Assembly: GCF_030272615.1 (NCBI RefSeq)
Contig: NC_081406.1
Span: 185,419,770-185,483,769, forward strand
DNA: 64,000 nt
Direction of reading: 5' to 3'
DNA from: Cryptomeria japonica
Lineage: Eukaryota; Streptophyta; Pinopsida; Cupressales; Cupressaceae
Shown here: positions 12,261-25,130 of the stretch, in pieces
How positions within the stretch are numbered: position 1 is the stretch's first letter
Layout: every line of letters begins with the position of its first letter
The notes under the pieces: model-generated
The model's input: only the letters and a program-made list of their open reading frames with translations
Databases searched by the model: none
Told to the model about the DNA's origin: nothing
Made by a program: the position numbers and the translations under genes

Positions 12261-14080
12261 ATATTTTTAAAAGCTTTTTGAATCATGTAGAAATTATTAA
12301 AATATTGACAGCATGATAATAGGGCAAAATTTCTTTTATTTACTTTAAACAATCTATTTATATTTTTTTTTTCTTTTCTAAAATCACTTAAAGCAGATTC
12401 TCAAAACTGACAGATTTAAATAAGCATTTCTTTTTCTATTGAAAATCTATTTGCTAACTTTAGAGATGGATTATTAATTCTAGATTTGGTTACTGCAAAT
12501 AAATAAAGTGACAGAATTTAATAAATTTTAACAGCAACTATTAAACCATGATATGTATTTGGAAATAGATAATTAGGACTAAATTCTTTAATATTCTCTT
12601 ACCGACATGCAAGTTTATTACTTTACTCATTTCCATTATTATACTATGCATAAGGAGATAAAATGATCTTTTATTTTCAAAACTCACATGCATACAACCA
12701 ATATTATTTCATTAACTATAGGAACTTAATCCAAAGATAAACATTTCATTTTGCAACAAAATAATACTTATAAAAAAAAATGCATTTCTTTAAAGTGTAT
12801 TTAAAATACAATATAGCCAACAATACAAATGGGTGAGATATCCAACTAGCCTCTCATTTCTATTAAATGAGGACTTTAAATAAAATGAATGCATTTCCTT
12901 TTTCAAAATAAATACAACATATAGTTCTTCTTTTATATTGCTACAACTAAAATATGGTATTCCATTCCTTAATCTTTTTCTGCAAATCAAGTAAAACTAG
13001 CAACTTCAAAACTTGTCTTTCTCTTTTCTTTCTAAGCAACCTGCAAATAAATCATAAGGTTTTGACCATGGAGTGCTCACCTCCCATCCTAGGCTTAATA
13101 GAAGCCACTCCCGAGCTTGGAGAACCAAGACCTAGACAGGTTACACACATGGAAACACATCAAGCAAGGGAAAAACATACAACAAAAACTTTCCCAACCA
13201 ATGGTACACTCCATCACAAAATGTGATGAGTTTACATGGGTGGTAGTGGACCAAATACCTTGAGGAGACTGCAAGAATGGTAGAACACAATGCCACCTCA
13301 TGGAAAACAAATTTATTTCATAAGATCATTAACCTCACATTCCTTATGCCCCCCAAGGAATTCATGCCATACTTTCTCCCCTTATGACCCCCAAATGCAC
13401 AAACCAGGCCATGCAGCAAGGGTCACAAATACACCCCTTGAGTTTTCTCTCATAAGAGAGTCTCTCACTCGAGGGATGTCAAACTTCTACCACCCACAAG
13501 ACCATCCTACTCTCCCAAGAGTAGAAGGCCTTGGTTACTCCCAAAACATAGAAAATGCATACAAGAGAATAAAAGACAGATCGCATAATAACAATTTTCA
13601 CAAAAGAAAATACAAGAGAATCACTTTCACATACAACCAAACTTTCCAACATAGACATGCAACATAAAAAGCAAAGAGATGAACCAACCTTCAATCTGCC
13701 CAAAGGTATGCTAGAACTAGTTTGAGGATGAGCAGCCCCAAATCCACAATCCTCCCGTCTACACTTGGCCAAATTTCAAATCCAAAAACTAACTTTTCAA
13801 AATTGCATAGTCTCCAAAAATGGAGAGTGGGTGATTACCTACAAAATCTCTCATTCTTGCCTAAGAAGACCTCAGTGAGAGTTCTCACAGGTTTCTAAAA
13901 CTGAAAAAGGCAAAAGTAAGAAAAAGATCAAAAAGGATCTCTCATCAAAAGGGAAGGTTATCTAACCTACATGGCACCTTCTAATTTTGAATTTTCGCAC
14001 ATATTAGAAAACCCACTTTTTGGGGTGACTAAACAATCACATGGGAGTAGACACATGCCTAAAAATACTCCTAACCCATA
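12261..14080. other. AT-rich non-coding stretch within putative J LTR
   Basis: No recognisable gene. ORFs at 12954-13226, 13290-13667 and 13479-13772 (minus) overlap on opposite strands and have no motif. I read the stretch as part of the J repeat. Confidence 0.4.
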
Positions 14081-14668
14081 GGTATACCTTATGGGCTTTA
14101 GGAAACACCTTTAAACTACCCCTAGGAGTCCATTTGACCCCTTATAAACCCATCTAAAGTTAACTTTCGGGTCAAACCTGAGTTGACCATTCCAAAGACT
14201 CTCTACCCAAGGAAATTTTAGAACCACATTCAAATGTTTGAAAAAGCTATAGTTGGACAACTCCCTACAAGAGACAAGTCAAAAATCAAGACATAAATCA
14301 ACATATGTGTCGAGTGACACAATAAAATAGATTACAAAATTACACATGAAATTTATCTCTTGTTGGATTTACACAAATTAATAAATTTAATTTAACACAC
14401 ATGCAACATTTACTTTCACAGATAAAATATGATACATACGGGGTGTTGTCTCTTCAAATAGACAACCCCTGGCTTTACGAACGTACATAGGTCTAGGCTT
14501 GGTTCTCCATAATGTTTCCATGGTCTCATGGATAATTTTCCTTTGCATCTCAATTACGCATTAGTAATTCCAGTTAACCTCATATAATATTAAACACATG
14601 AATAAGAATACACATCAAACTCTCTGCATACAATTTACATTTAAACAAATCAATATATCTTATATCCA
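14081..14668. repeat. 588-bp direct repeat of element J, right copy
   Basis: This is the partner of 5242-5826. It is continuous upstream with AATACTCCTAACCCATA, which is missing at the left copy where K is inserted. Confidence 0.75.
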
Positions 14669-15107
14669 TCCTCCTCTCATTTACAAATCCACTTTCCATA
14701 CAGTTCTATGTTGTCCATTTGAGCTTAGAATCTATCCTTAGCATCTACATGATAGGCAAATTTATCTACACAGTCATTTATATTTCTATCCATCCATCAT
14801 GGCACCTATCATCATTTTTTTTGTGTTGTGAAGGGCAATCCACATCACCACCATAGGACCAATCCAATCAAGGTAAGGAGGGGCACATCTTTAGCTTCAT
14901 CGAAGGTCCAATCCAAGGAGAAAGTGACAACATTGTGAAGGTATAAAGGTTTTATGGTATTTGCTTGAATCTTATCCTTGTCCAGATTTAAACTAACTTT
15001 TACACCATTGCATTGTTTTCCCTTGGTTTAAATTAGTCAAAATTTGGACCAATTAAGGGGCATTTCTAATGTTTATATCACAATCCCTTATGTATCCCCC
15101 CATGTTA

Positions 15108-16847
15108 GCTAAACATACAGAAATAATCTCTAATGTAAAAACCATCACCACTGAGTACAATGTCATTCTTTTGATGTGAGATGCCATGAGGGAAAAATAT
15201 GTGGATGGCTTGTCCTATGATGAGGTGAAAAACCTCAAGATATCCAAAGGAGAAATTGCCACCCCATTTGTAAATTCCTACCAACCAGATTTCCTATGGA
15301 TATGAAAAACCAAAACTTTTCATTAAATGGTATAAAAATTATGCCATGCAAAATAGCTTTTGGGATTGTTGGTGGATGGTTTTTGATAGACCATCCAACA
15401 ACAATCTCGATTTGCCATTTTACTTCATCAATAAATTATATGTCGAGTTTGTTTTAGGCAAGCATGTCAACTACTTTGATATCAGGTATTTTTAGGGCAT
15501 GGGGGGAGGTATACCCTAGGATAGACCTGGGGTAGTTTGAGTTGTACAGTGCCCATATCTTCCCCCTCCTCACATTTCTTGCTTACCTCAAGTATAACCT
15601 CCATATATTATTGTTGAAGCAATTCATGAGCTATATTGGATATTCACACTTTGAGTAGCCTTTTGGTTTCTCAGGTCACAAAACTGGCTCATCCACATGA
15701 GGGTGATGCTAGTGGTGGATCAGGTGGTGCTAACACATCCTTCTCACATCCACTTATTTTGGTGTTGTATACTAGCACTATGTGCCATCACATGTGCTTA
15801 GGTTCTCTTGCAAAATCTATTGATCATCCCATCAAAACATCTAATTACAAGGTGCATGATATGGTTAGTGCACTAGATGAGATGATAGGGACTAGAGCAC
15901 ACCCCAGGGAGTAGTCACATGCTAGAGATGAGGAGGTATCTTTATCATACACTAATGATGTAGTGGTAAGAGTTAGCTTGTAATTTCATAGTTCATTTCA
16001 TTTTAAATGAATATTTACAAGAGATAGTATTAAGTAATAATATTTATATACATGGTCTATCTATCTATTGATGTCTGAAGGGGACATGACACAAGTCTAG
16101 GACACCACCCTCTCAGCCATTTCATTTGGCCTTGACAACTACATGTTATATTTTTTTTTCACCTAGTCATTCATATTTTCTATTGTGTCCATGCTTGTCA
16201 TTTAAATTGTTATTAATTAAATTATATATATTAACTTATATTTTTATCTTATTTTACTCCTATAGGAAATACCTAGTGCAAGTCCAATGTCACATAATCC
16301 AGACTCTAGAAGCATAATCAAAGACAAGTGAAAGGTAAATTAATGTAAATTTGATTGAGTTAAGAGTTTACATAACTTATAGTGATTATACATGTCTACA
16401 TAGATTGATAAATTCACATAATTTTCTTTTTTATGTAGAGGGTATTGTTGGTTTCACATCCTTGTTGACTACTTCCACAATACCCAAAGAAGTAGAAGAA
16501 GAGATGTCTCTGGTATGTGTTTATTTTATTTTGTGTTTAGTAAATATGTTCCTATTGCCAACATGTATATGATAACTTGTATCAATGTTATGTTTGTGAA
16601 CATATATATGTTATCTACAAAAATCTTGATAACATCCCTTCTCTACCACATATTCTAGGACTCCCAACCATCCTATGTGAAGATGTGGACATGAGGTAAT
16701 CAAGAGTTTAAATTTAGAGTTCAATTATAGTTCAATGTATATTGATTTTTATGTTAACTTTTCAAATGTAAATTATAAAACATAACTAATCTAAAGTGTG
16801 GTTTGAATTTTTCTTGGGCAGGATCCTTCAAAGCCAAAGGTTTGTTT
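15108..16847 (+). pseudogene. P1: decayed multi-exon coding relic, unrecognised
   Basis: Protein-like sequence runs from about 15108 with motifs such as YVDGLSYDEVKNLKISKG and, after a frameshift near 15300, NYAMQNSFWDCWWMVFDRP and LGKHVNYFDIR. A frame from 15636 then crosses one TAG (15912-15914). After it come four GT...AG introns (15966-16265, 16335-16440, 16513-16658, 16696-16821) between short exons 16266-16334, 16441-16512, 16659-16695 and 16822-16847. The first two of these are multiples of three and stay in phase. One exon contains a TGA. The last exon is cut at 16847 by copia A and seems to resume at 42558. I do not recognise the family. It may be a host gene or an ORF of an old transposon. 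Confidence 0.45.
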
Positions 16848-18119
16848 TGTTGGCAACAATAATGAGTGAAAACTGAGAGGGGAGGGGGTGAATCAGTTTT
16901 CACCAGATCTAAAAACATAATAAAAAAAACATATATGATAAACTACATCAATAACATAAATAATCAAGATGATAACACAACACACAACACCAATATTTTG
17001 ACATGGAAAACCCTGTTAAGGGAAAAACCATGTTGGGAACCTATCAACAATAAAATGATACTTTGCAATAGTATGTGAAAATATTACAATGGGGAATGCA
17101 CATGCATTCAAGCACACTGCCTACAACTCACTGCTCAAAAGATAATGACCTGGAAGTATACAACCCTCAAGGAAATCTAACTCACTTACAACAATATTCA
17201 AACTACAATCTAGAAGGAATGAATTGCAATAATAGAATCTCCAAATGGCTGATGACAGTTTCGGTTAAGCACAATGTCTTCTCTGCAACACCAAACTCAA
17301 CTAAATCACAATGACAAAGGATGAATCATTTGATCGCACATATACCACTCTCTAATAATGTAGACACAACTTTGATACCTAATTTACATGATAATATCAC
17401 CTATTTATATAATTCATCAACCTTGACAACAAGGTTAGCTAAACCCTCAACTAACAATTACAAAATCACATCACATGATACACAGATCAACCATCAAACC
17501 AATATAATTATTTACATTCAAGATAAGATGGACCTAAATCAGATATCTAAACATGCAACACCCCCAGAAATCATGCCAAGATCAACTACAACATGCTAAA
17601 TCACCAGACAAACTGTATAACATGAAGAACATCACCGATTCCAAAAAATTACCAACAACTCGCATAATAATCAATGTGGATCATCAAAAGAAATAGGACA
17701 TGCTTAATAAACACCAACAAGAACATTAGAATCATCATAAATAGTTGCACCAACACCACTTATCAAATCTTCACCGATTAGCATCTGAAACTCAAGAACA
17801 CTCAAACAACATAAACTATCATGAAGAAAAGATAACTTGTGGAGAACAAAATCACGAACCATCTAAAATGAAGATATAGATGACCATCCCAAACAATATC
17901 CCAAAATCTCAGAACAAGATCTGATCACATTGAAATATACCAGAGGAAATACTGAACTCTGCAAAGCCCTAATTAGATAAACAAACTACAAAACCAGATC
18001 ATCTGATATGATCAATTAGGCTTCTCAGATCACCAAGAGCAATACAGAAGAATATACCAGAGTAGGAATATGTTGACATCAATGACAACAACATATCCTA
18101 GGAACAACAATATCCTACA
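16848..18119 (-). repeat. 3' LTR of copia A (complete, 1272 bp)
   Basis: On plus it reads TGTTGGCAACAATAATGAG to AACAATATCCTACA. It is homologous to 20694-21373 plus 41903-42552. It contains the AAGGGAAAAACCATGTTGGG block shared with other copia LTRs. The ORFs in it (16866-17078, 17075-17314, 17321-17599, 18030-18278) are non-coding LTR frames. Confidence 0.85.
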
Positions 18120-18120
18120 A

Positions 18121-18134
18121 TATCCCCTTTTGGC
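18121..18134 (-). other. Polypurine tract of copia A
   Basis: The minus strand reads GCCAAAAGGGGATA directly before the 3' LTR. Confidence 0.75.
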
Positions 18135-18429
18135 ATTGATGGCAACACATGAATGTGAAAAATAATCAATGCGAAGAAAGAAATTATCTCCAACAAACTC
18201 TCCTAATATCAAGAAAATAAAATAGTTTTTCACATGATTCTCTTCCCCTTTGACAACAAATCCAAAAACAAAATACAAATTATGCTTTACTCCCTAAAAA
18301 TCATCCTTATGAATCTCTCCCCATAAAACACATAAGCAAACTACTCTGCCAGAGGAGAAGCAAAAACTCATCAATTTTGATAAAGAGATAAGACTATGAA
18401 TTACACCAGATTGATGCAACTCAATGCAT

Positions 18430-19359
18430 CTAGTTCTCATTAGGAGGGGTGGATACCCATAACTTATCTTTCAAATAGACAAATGTATCTATAGGCAAAG
18501 GCTTAGTGAAAATATTCATGATTTGTTCCTTTGTAGATACATACTCCAACTTAAATTTCTGTTCACTGACTTTTTGTCTTAAGTAATGATATTTGATTGA
18601 CACATGTTTATTCTTTGAATGTTGCATAGGATTCTCTGACATGTTAATACCACTAAAATTATCACAGTATATGATAGAAGGCTAATCATAGATAACTCTA
18701 ATATCCTTCAACATTTGCTTCATCCAAACTACCTGAGTGCAATTACCAATAACAACAATGTACCTAGCTTCAACAGTAGATAAGGATATTGAATCTTGTT
18801 TCTTACTAGCCCATGAAACCAATTTATTACCAAAACATTTAGCACTGCCAAATGTACTTTTTTTATCATCAACATCACTAGCCCAATCAACATTAGTGCA
18901 AGAACATAACATAAAATCATCATTCCTCGAATACCACAAAGCATAATCCACAGTTCCCTTCAAGTACCTGAATATTCTCTTTACATCAGTGACATGACTC
19001 TCTTTCGAATTAAATTGATATCTAGTAGCCATGAACACAACATCCATAATGTCCGGCCTAGTCTGAGTAAGATATAATAGTCCACCAACCATAGATCTAT
19101 ACAAAATCATATTAGCTTTCAAAGATTCATCATTCTTAGATAATTTACAGCTATTCACCATAGGAATTCTAACTAACTTAGAGTCATCTAACCCAAAATT
19201 CTTCTGCAATTCCTTCACATATTTAGTTTGAGATATAAAAATACCTTTTCTAGTTTGTGAAATCTACAAACCTAAGAAAATTTTCATCTCACCTATCATA
19301 GACATCTCAAATTTTTTCTGTATATCACTGACAAACTTCATGCTTAAGTTATCATCACC
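18430..19359 (-). pseudogene. Copia A RT C-terminus and RNase H
   Basis: Two ORFs (18682-19218 and 18430-18642) and the flanking codons lie in the order seen in copia C. They hold the RT thumb region (MSMIGEMKIFLG), LLYLTQTRPDIM, then RNase H with NVDWASDVDDKKSTFG, the WASKKQDSISLSTVEARY region and a C-terminal EQIMNIFTKPLP motif. In-frame stops interrupt the region (near 18670 and 19300). The first RNase H acidic position reads Asn (NVDW) where this family normally has Asp. The ORF is non-functional. The lineage resembles copia C. Confidence 0.85.
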
Positions 19360-19911
19360 TCAAAAGATAATATCATTAACATAGACTTTAAAAATCAAGA
19401 TGTTATCAATTTCAATCTTAAAGTATAGATTACTATCAACAACACCTTTGTTAAATCCCAATTTCAACAAATAATTATCTAATCTAGCATACCAAGCTCT
19501 AGGGGCTTGTTTTAATCCAGAAAGGGCTTTCTTCAGTTTACATACCATGTTTCCATCATTTGATAATGAAATTCCATCAAATGTATACTGCTTTCTCTTG
19601 AAAGAGATTCTTGTTTTCTTACCCAATTGACATTCCTTACATATCGGATTAGCAGGCTTAACAATCTTAGACAAATCTCTAACAACTTGAATAGAACTTA
19701 TATTAATCATAGAATTAAAATTAACATGAAACATTCTCCTCTTCCACAACCAAATTTCATCAATCTGAGCAATCAAGCAAGTTTTCTCACCAACATTCAA
19801 ATGAAAAATGTTGCCTTTAGTCTTAGTTCCAGATGCAATCTCTATACTAGAGGCATTTAGGATCTTGAATTTACCATTCTTGAATTGTAAATCATAACCT
19901 GTGTCAACCAT
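19360..19911 (-). pseudogene. Copia A chimeric ORF: GAG-pre-integrase joined to RT
   Basis: The 183-codon ORF runs from a GAG-pre-integrase domain (residues 1-105: WLWKRRMFHVNF and the zinc-like CKECQLGKKTRISF) straight into RT (from about residue 112: [20 protein letters not shown], ending YVNDIIF). The whole integrase core and the N-terminal half of RT are missing, so an internal deletion made an in-frame fusion near 19580. The catalytic YVDD-type box reads YVND. It is inferred to be dead. Confidence 0.85.
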
Positions 19912-20106
19912 CTATCCAATACTGAAAATATTATGCTTCAAACCTTCAACATACAAGACATCATCAATATTATGCTTCAAACCTTCAACATACAATACAT
20001 CATCAATATTATGCTTACCATCAAAAGAAATAGAACATATAGCATGGATCACACAAGCCATGTCATCTCCAAATCTCACTATTCCACCATCATACCTTTC
20101 CATACT
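19912..20106 (-). pseudogene. Copia A protease C-terminal part with 13-residue duplication
   Basis: The segment matches the region after the DSG protease box in copia C (VRFGDD, SFDGK, YVEGLKHNI-S-G). The stretch KHNIDDVLYVEGL is present twice in tandem. Upstream protease and zinc-knuckle sequence is absent, so gag runs almost directly into this fragment. Confidence 0.8.
19930..20007 (-). repeat. 39-bp in-frame tandem duplication
   Basis: Two adjacent copies of a 39-bp unit beginning ATTATGCTTCAAACCTTCAA are present, one base pair different (AAGACATC versus AATACATC). It is a multiple of three and duplicates 13 codons. Confidence 0.9.
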
Positions 20107-20645
20107 CTAGATCTCATCTATAATAGATACCTTATGTTTATAAGGAGTAAAAGATCTCAACACCTTAGCAACAATTTTATCTTCTTCAAGGGTTCCACTG
20201 GCACATCTGATTCCTAGGACAAGGTCATTCATCCTAGCTATAAAGGTATTTATATTCTCATCTTCTCCCATCTTTAGCATCTCATATTTTCCTTTCAAAC
20301 TCTACAACTTAGCAACTTTCACTTGTTTATCTCCTTCATATAGGGTCTCCCATATCTCATGTGCGGTCTGAAGTCCCATTGCATTTGTCATTTCAGAATT
20401 AGTCAGGGCACTCAACAATGCTTCCTTCACTCTAATGTTATGTTCAACTTCCTTGATCTTATCAGTAGTAACCAGTCCATTTTGAGGAGCACAATAGGGA
20501 TTCTTTGTAATCTTCTAGTAATCTTCTCCAAGACATCTCAAGTGCACTTCTATCCTATTCTTCCATATAGCATAGTTACTACCATAAAATCTCATACTCT
20601 CCTTCTTAAAGATAACCCTTTCACTTCCAGTTTTCATCTTAGATC
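20107..20645 (-). pseudogene. Copia A gag
   Basis: On minus, from about 20645, the frame reads a capsid-type copia Gag of the UBN2/DUF4219 kind: NYAIWKNRIEVHLR, a middle with KEALLSALTNSEM and HEIWETLYEG, and the 20107-20298 ORF with NTFIARMNDLVLGIRCASGT. At least two in-frame stops occur, and the C-terminal zinc knuckle is lost. It aligns along its length with copia C gag (27099-28034). Confidence 0.8.
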
Positions 20646-20680
20646 TCCTCAAGTGGTTAAGATTCTTTTGGAGGATCTAG

Positions 20681-20693
20681 CTCTGATACCAAT
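20681..20693 (-). other. Primer-binding site of copia A
   Basis: The minus strand reads ATTGGTATCAGAG immediately after the LTR end CAACA. It is the tRNA-iMet-type PBS typical of copia elements. Confidence 0.9.
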
Positions 20694-21373
20694 TGTTGAC
20701 AACAACAATGGGGGCAAACTGGGGGGGTGGGGGGGGTGAATCAGTTTTCACTAGATCTACAAACTTAATCATAAAAATAGATCTGATAAAGTACAACAAT
20801 AACAAAAATAAGCAACATGATAACACAACACACAACACCAAGATTTGGAAGCGGAAAACAGAATTAAGGGAAAAAACATAGTGGGAACCTACCCACAATA
20901 AGATGATAGTCTACAGTAGTATGTGAAAATATTACAATGGGGAATGCACATGCATTCAGGCACAGTGCCTAGAGCTCACTGCTCAAAATATAATGACTGG
21001 GAAGGATATAACCATCAGGGAAGTCTCACTGACTTATAACAAGATTTGGAATACAATGCGGAAGGAATGAAATACAATAATAGAATCTCCAAATTCCTGA
21101 TGGCAGTTCCTATTAAGCACAATGTCTTCTTTGCAACACCAAACTCTGCTCAATCACAATGCCAAAGAATGAATCACTTGATCGCACATACACCACTTTC
21201 TAATAATGAAGACACAACTTTGATACCTAATTTACATGACAATATCACCTATTTATACAATTCATCAACCTTGACAACAAGGTCGGATAAACCCTCAACT
21301 CACAATTACAGAATCACATCACATAATACAAGGATCGACCATCAGATCAATATAATTATTTACATGGCATAGT
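20694..21373 (-). repeat. 5' LTR of copia A, PBS-proximal half
   Basis: It matches 16848-17525. It stops at the gypsy B insertion, and the last five bases, ATAGT, are the left target duplication of B. Confidence 0.85.
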
Positions 21374-22607
21374 TGTAGTGTAATAATTTTTCAACCCTAG
21401 CAATTTTTGACTACATTAGGGTCCTCACACATACGAACTTGAATTCTCTAGCCTGGTCAGAGACTAGAGAGTGCTTGACTTGTGAAAATTACTTCTTCCT
21501 TGGCCTTCGCATCATTCTGTCCACACTCTACCCTGGAGAAAGGGGTAGGACATGGGTGTGGTTCCCTTATCCCCCCTTGGATAGGGGCGTGGCACCCTTG
21601 TCCTCCTAGGATAGAGGCATGGCACCCTTGTCCCTGTCCTATTTTGGGGAAGGACCTTTCTTGTTGAAGCATTGTGGGTTGTGCAGTGACTAGGAAATCT
21701 CATTGATGTCAACCCATGATGAAATTCAAATCCTTCAAACATGTATTTAAGGGGAATTCATCCTCTCATTTGCATAAGTTGAATTTTGATAAGGTCATGT
21801 TGCATAAGAGATCAAGCATTCAAGTATTCTTTTCCAACACTGAGAATTATCAAGTCTCCCTTAAAGGCTAGGTGTTGCATTCAAGTCAAGGATTCAACCA
21901 TTGAAGAGGAGATTTCTTTCAACATTTAATTCCACACAAAAATTTCTATCAACATTGCTACTACAACCTCCCTTGATGTCATTTACAATTCAATCTTTCA
22001 TTTACATCTACTTGCAAGTACTTTTTTTCATTACTTGGTTAATTCCAAAACTGGGGTTTTAACTAAAGGCAAACCCCCAATCCCAACACATTTCCCTCTC
22101 TTTTATGTGTGTAGGTTGTAGGTGTGTAGCTATACTTTTAGATTCGGGCTTCATTTGCAGAGGCAGATAAACCCATTTCATTTCGTGGATTTTTTGAAGG
22201 ACCATGTACATTCCCACTATGGTCCGGACAACTTTTCATCAAATTTGCAGGGCAACTTTGTCTTGACATTTTACTGCCAAATCTAGGTGCACAACTTCAT
22301 CCCATATTTAGATCTCAAGTTATAATCGAGTCTTTGTCACTTTTGCACTACATAATTCAATCAATTTCAATTCCTTTCCAAATCAAACAATAAGGGAATA
22401 AGAGGATCATCATAACATCCTTAATTCATTCAAAATTCAATCTATCATATTTGTGTGGAGATTGGATTTAGTGAATTACCCCTTATCTCCCTAATGTAAT
22501 GGTGAAAAGTGCTTGAAGGATAATCAATAGTGAAACTCTCATCTCTCTTTGAGGGAAAGGGTCAGTTTTCCTCTTGATCTATCACTCATCATTTTCTAAC
22601 CATCACA
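21374..22607 (+). repeat. 5' LTR of gypsy B (1234 bp)
   Basis: It begins TGTAGTGTAATAATT, ends ACCATCACA, and is homologous to 40724-41897. A TATA-like ATGTATTTAAGGGG lies at 21741. It has a hairpin block at 22186-22255. The ORFs at 21457-21742 lie in GC-richer LTR repeats and are not genes. GGATAGGGGCGTGGCAC-type repeats occur at 21580-21640. Confidence 0.9.
22186..22255. promoter_or_regulatory. Conserved inverted-repeat block in B 5' LTR
   Basis: GGACCATG, spacer, TATGGTCC, then GACAACTTTTCATCAAATTT. The same arrangement occurs at 23289-23360, 41481-41545 and 63466-63559. Confidence 0.6.
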
Positions 22608-23722
22608 TTTTGGTGAACCCGACATCTTGCATGCTATCCTTTGAACAAAATTGCATCTTTTTCATTTACAAGTTTCAAATTTTTGCAAACTTAGTGGTTA
22701 ATTCATTAAAAACCATAGTTTTTAAATTTAAATTTGAACTTGTGATTTGTAAAAATTGCTTGTGTTTGTCTTAGATCTAAATTTTTTTGTGTTCATCAAA
22801 TTCAATTTCCTCATTTTCTTGTTTAGTTTGCAATTAAAATTTACAAAACTAAGAGGTTCCTTGTTAAAACCCTAATTTTCAAAAATCATATTGAAGTTGT
22901 GCAAAAATTAGATTTAATTTTTAGATTTCTGATTATTCTCAGATTTGTCTTCAATCTCACAATTCAAATTTTGAATTTCCCCCCTTTTTCTCAAAATTCA
23001 AATTTCAAAATTAGTGGTTAGATCATCAAACCCTAATTTTTAATATTAATTGTATTTTGTGTGAATTTCAAATCAATTTCATTTACATTCATATTTCTAG
23101 ACATTTTCCAAGGTGTTCCTATCCATTAGGTTTTACCCTTTTCCAAATTTCACTTCAATTCCTATTTTTCTTCAAAACCCTAATAGGGTCCTATTTTCAC
23201 CTTTGTGCCTTCATTTCGCCCATCTAGAGATAGTAAAATTCACTCATTTTTTGGGGTTAGCTTTAAAATCATCATAATATCCATCCCTAAAATTTTTGAA
23301 AAAAGTTGGTCGGACCATGCGCGTTCTCGCCACGGTCCTCGACTTTTTTACCAAAATTTTGAGAGACTATTATGATTGTATTTATTAACCTAAATCCGAA
23401 ATATTGGCTGATTTTATCAATTTTTGAACCCTCTAGAATCAAAAATACCTTCAAAATTCAACATTTCAACTTTCAAGAAAAAATTTAAAATTAAGAGGTT
23501 AATTATTGTCTGCCCTGGTTTTAAAAATTCTGATTTTAAAATTAAGTGGTATCCCCTTGGCCCTAATTTTCAAATTCCAATTTCCTTTCATTTTTGGAAA
23601 TTGTGTCATCCCCTTCCTCCAAAAAAGTTCAAATTGTGTAATCATTATTTTCTTGAATTTTTCATTACTCAAATTTGTAAGCTTTTTCCTACAATTCAAA
23701 TTTCAAAATTTTCCTCTAGTGC
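22608..23722 (+). other. Leader of gypsy B, with PBS candidate
   Basis: TTTTGGTGAACCCGACATC follows the LTR directly, and the TGG start fits a PBS. The rest is AT-rich untranslated leader. The small ORFs (22574-22774, 23424-23726) have no motif. The leader contains the inverted-repeat block at 23289-23360. Confidence 0.6.
23289..23360. promoter_or_regulatory. Long imperfect hairpin in B leader
   Basis: AAAATTTTTGAAAAAAGTTG ... GGACCATG, 11-nt loop, CACGGTCC ... GACTTTTTTACCAAAATTTT. The arms pair over about 30 bases with a GC-rich apex. Confidence 0.65.
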
Positions 23723-25111
23723 ATGAGTTTTACCACTATTATCCCTACCTATTTTATCCCCATTAAACAAAGAATTAAAATTAAGGCTTCCCAAGGTTTA
23801 ATTATAGAGGAGATGGAGCCTAAATTGGGTGAATTTTTTAATGAGGATCATGCTAATTCTTCCCATCCTAATCATGTGCCTATTTACCCGATTGATGGAT
23901 CCCATGATGAAGAAGAATATTTAACTAGGGTTTCTTTAAATCAAATTTCCATATTGGACAATCAATTTGATAGCTTTGAACAATGGATTTCCCAAGAATA
24001 CCCTAATTGTGAAGCTCTTCCATTAATTGAAGGTCTTAAGAACATGCTTCAAAGTGATAAGAATGGAATTTATATATTGCGTGGAATTGCACATATTGTT
24101 GATTATAATTTCATGCCTATCAAGAGTTGTGTCAAAACCCTAGGTTACTCACAACCTTCAACACAAGTCAATTCCTCTATTCCTTTGACCAATCCTATGA
24201 CTAGTATTCCTACTTTCACATCTAACATCATGGCTACTTTAACTCAAAATGTCATTCCTACAACCATAAATCATTGGGGAAATCCCTCTTCTTCATTTAA
24301 TCCTCCATCATTACCTATGTCTTTCATAAGTGTTCCTACTATTTCTCAACCAATCAGTGTGACACAAGTGGGAAATTCCTTCAACAATTTTATTCCTTCT
24401 TTGAGTGTCCCTTTTTCTACCCATTCATCACTAATGCCTACTTATCATAGTTTCCCACCACCTTATTCTTAGTCCATTCCTTCTTTCAATAATATCACAC
24501 CACCTTCTCAATCACCTATGTCGAACATCAATTCTTTCATCAAAATGACAATTAACAATCTTGCCCAAATTGTGTCTTCCTTACAACAACAAATTGCTTC
24601 CACGAGTCAATCCAAGTTTAGTGTGCCCATCTTTGATGTTGCGAGCCCACTTTCTCTTGATATTGTTAAAGTTATTCCACCTAAACATGTTGAGATCCCT
24701 CAATTAGAACTTTATAATGGAAAAGATGATCCTCTTACACATGTCAAAACATTTCAAACCTTGTGTACTGATTTTTCTTATGATCAACAATTGCTTGCAA
24801 AATTGTTTACAAAAACACTAAGAGATAAGGCTTTACAATAGTATTGCTCTTTGCCTTCTTATTCTATCACTTCCTTTCAACAACTAGAAAATGCTTTCAT
24901 CCAGCAATTTCAAAACAACATTGGTCCTAAAATCACTTTGACTGATTTAATGCATTGTAAACAAGGTGTTAAAGAAAAAGTGATTGATTTCATTGGTAGA
25001 TATAAGAATTTGTGTGCTCAAATTTCTTTTCATGTGTGTGATAATGATATTCAAATAATTTTCATTTCTAATTTACAAAAAAGATATCAGGGAAAAGCTT
25101 CTTTTGTCTGA
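23723..25111 (+). pseudogene. Gypsy B gag (capsid region)
   Basis: One frame runs through three ORFs, interrupted by TAG at 24470-24472 and TAG at 24839-24841 where the family has Trp before YCSLP. The N-terminal 250 codons are Ser/Thr/Pro-rich. The Retrotrans_gag core follows: LELYNGKDDPLTHVKTFQTL, then the YCSLP...F..LENAFIQQF box and KEKVIDFIGRYKNL. A frameshift near 25112 leads to the next ORF. The protein would form the virus-like particle shell. It cannot be made intact from this copy. Confidence 0.85.
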
Positions 25112-25130
25112 GTTTACTTCCTTTCCATAA

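Noticed and set aside
15364-15408. Hairpin GATTGTTGGTGGATGG / CCATCCAACAACAATC as a terminator or small RNA
   Set aside because: It lies within the P1 reading frame (WWMVFDRPSNNN) and is explained by codons; there is no other sign of an RNA gene.
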